In this document: positions 5,835 through 6,184 of the stretch, in pieces
Layout: each line of letters starts with the position of its first letter
How positions within the stretch are numbered: position 1 is the stretch's first letter
Assembly (NCBI GenBank): GCA_003854995.1
Contig: RQOI01000273.1
Location: 1 to 6,184 of the forward strand
DNA: 6,184 nt
Reading direction: 5' to 3'
Source of the DNA: Candidatus Zhuqueibacterota bacterium
Lineage (GTDB): Bacteria; Zhuqueibacterota; Zhuqueibacteria; Residuimicrobiales; Krinioviventaceae
Position numbers and translations under genes: made by a program
The notes under the pieces: generated by a model
Database searches by the model: none
What the model was told of the DNA's origin: nothing
What the model saw: the letters and a program-made list of their open reading frames with translations, nothing else

Positions 5835-6184
5835 CTACCCGTTTATCACCCAGCCGTCACGATAGGTGCGCTGCAAATACTGGTTTGCGTCCGCATCATT
5901 GGTGATCCGTCCTGCAGCGCCATCATAGTGCAGCTTTTTGCCGGCGCGATAGGCGGCCAGACCGAGCATCATCATCTCCATCTTGGCGCCGGCGTATTCC
6001 AGATCGCAGGACGTCCTGAGATCGGTCTTGCAGGCATCGAGCCACTCCTGCTGGAAATCGCCCATGGGCTCGATCATCTCTTCTTTTGCCCGGCGGCTGT
6101 AATAGGTCATGTCCGCATCATCGCCAAATGGAATGATGATGCGGTTGTCAAAGCTGGCGACAAGAAAACCCTTGTCGCCTTTGA
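5835..6184 (-). CDS. Gfo/Idh/MocA family oxidoreductase, C-terminal part only (N-terminus beyond window edge)
   Basis: This is the last 115 residues of an NAD(P)-dependent sugar or polyol dehydrogenase-like protein. The NAD-binding Rossmann domain lies outside the window, so cofactor and substrate cannot be judged. The identification rests on the characteristic C-terminus of the subgroup common in Planctomycetes and FCB bacteria: GFLVASFDNRIIIPFGDDAD, then MTYYSRR, MGDFQQEWLDACK with a TSCDLEYAG segment, MMMLGLAAYRAGKKLHYDGA, and the end YRDGWVING before TAG at 5835-5837. Such members often act in carbohydrate degradation and many carry a Tat or secretion signal, which cannot be checked here. 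It is on the same strand as the following cluster but about 126 bp away. Its metabolic character differs from the RNA-related genes downstream, so it is probably a separate unit. Confidence 0.85.
   Translation of the reverse strand, partial: KGDKGFLVASFDNRIIIPFGDDADMTYYSRRAKEEMIEPMGDFQQEWLDACKTDLRTSCDLEYAGAKMEMMMLGLAAYRAGKKLHYDGAAGRITNDADANQYLQRTYRDGWVING

Overview
All supported genes in this window lie on the minus strand, so the region is transcribed right to left (6184 to 1). It looks like a bacterial chromosome carrying mostly housekeeping genes. The organism is probably diderm, because it has a CMP-Kdo synthetase gene (kdsB) for lipopolysaccharide. Two features hint at the FCB supergroup or a neighbouring candidate phylum (KSB1 or Calditrichota-like): the type of Gfo/Idh/MocA oxidoreductase at the right edge, and a gatC promoter whose -10 region reads TATATTTG, matching the TAnnTTTG element of Bacteroidetes. 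This placement is an inference and not secure.

Layout in the direction of transcription. The C-terminal part of a Gfo/Idh/MocA-family oxidoreductase (6184-5835) enters from the right edge. After a gap of about 126 bp comes a cluster of RNA and ribosome genes. It starts with an 863-residue protein that joins a B12-binding radical SAM module to a DUF2344 (radical-SAM-linked) module (5708-3117). Nine bases later comes the RNase E/G gene rng (3107-1578). A predicted promoter overlaps the rng stop codon and reads into rplU (L21, 1505-1194) and rpmA (L27, 1166-915). A strong intrinsic terminator at about 852-892 ends this unit. A second, well-formed promoter (704-732) drives gatC (674-390) and kdsB (386 to beyond position 1), which are separated by 3 bp and are probably co-transcribed.

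The radical SAM/DUF2344 - rng - rplU - rpmA order is a known conserved neighbourhood in several phyla. Its genes share a theme of rRNA and RNA processing and assembly of the large ribosomal subunit. gatC supplies the small subunit of the tRNA-dependent amidotransferase that makes Gln-tRNA and/or Asn-tRNA; gatA and gatB are not in the window. kdsB activates Kdo for lipid A-core assembly.

I found no mobile elements, CRISPR arrays, tRNA or rRNA genes, and no convincing undescribed system. The points most worth a second look are the fused radical SAM protein and its doubtful start codon, the two matching promoters, and a nested inverted repeat upstream of gatC.
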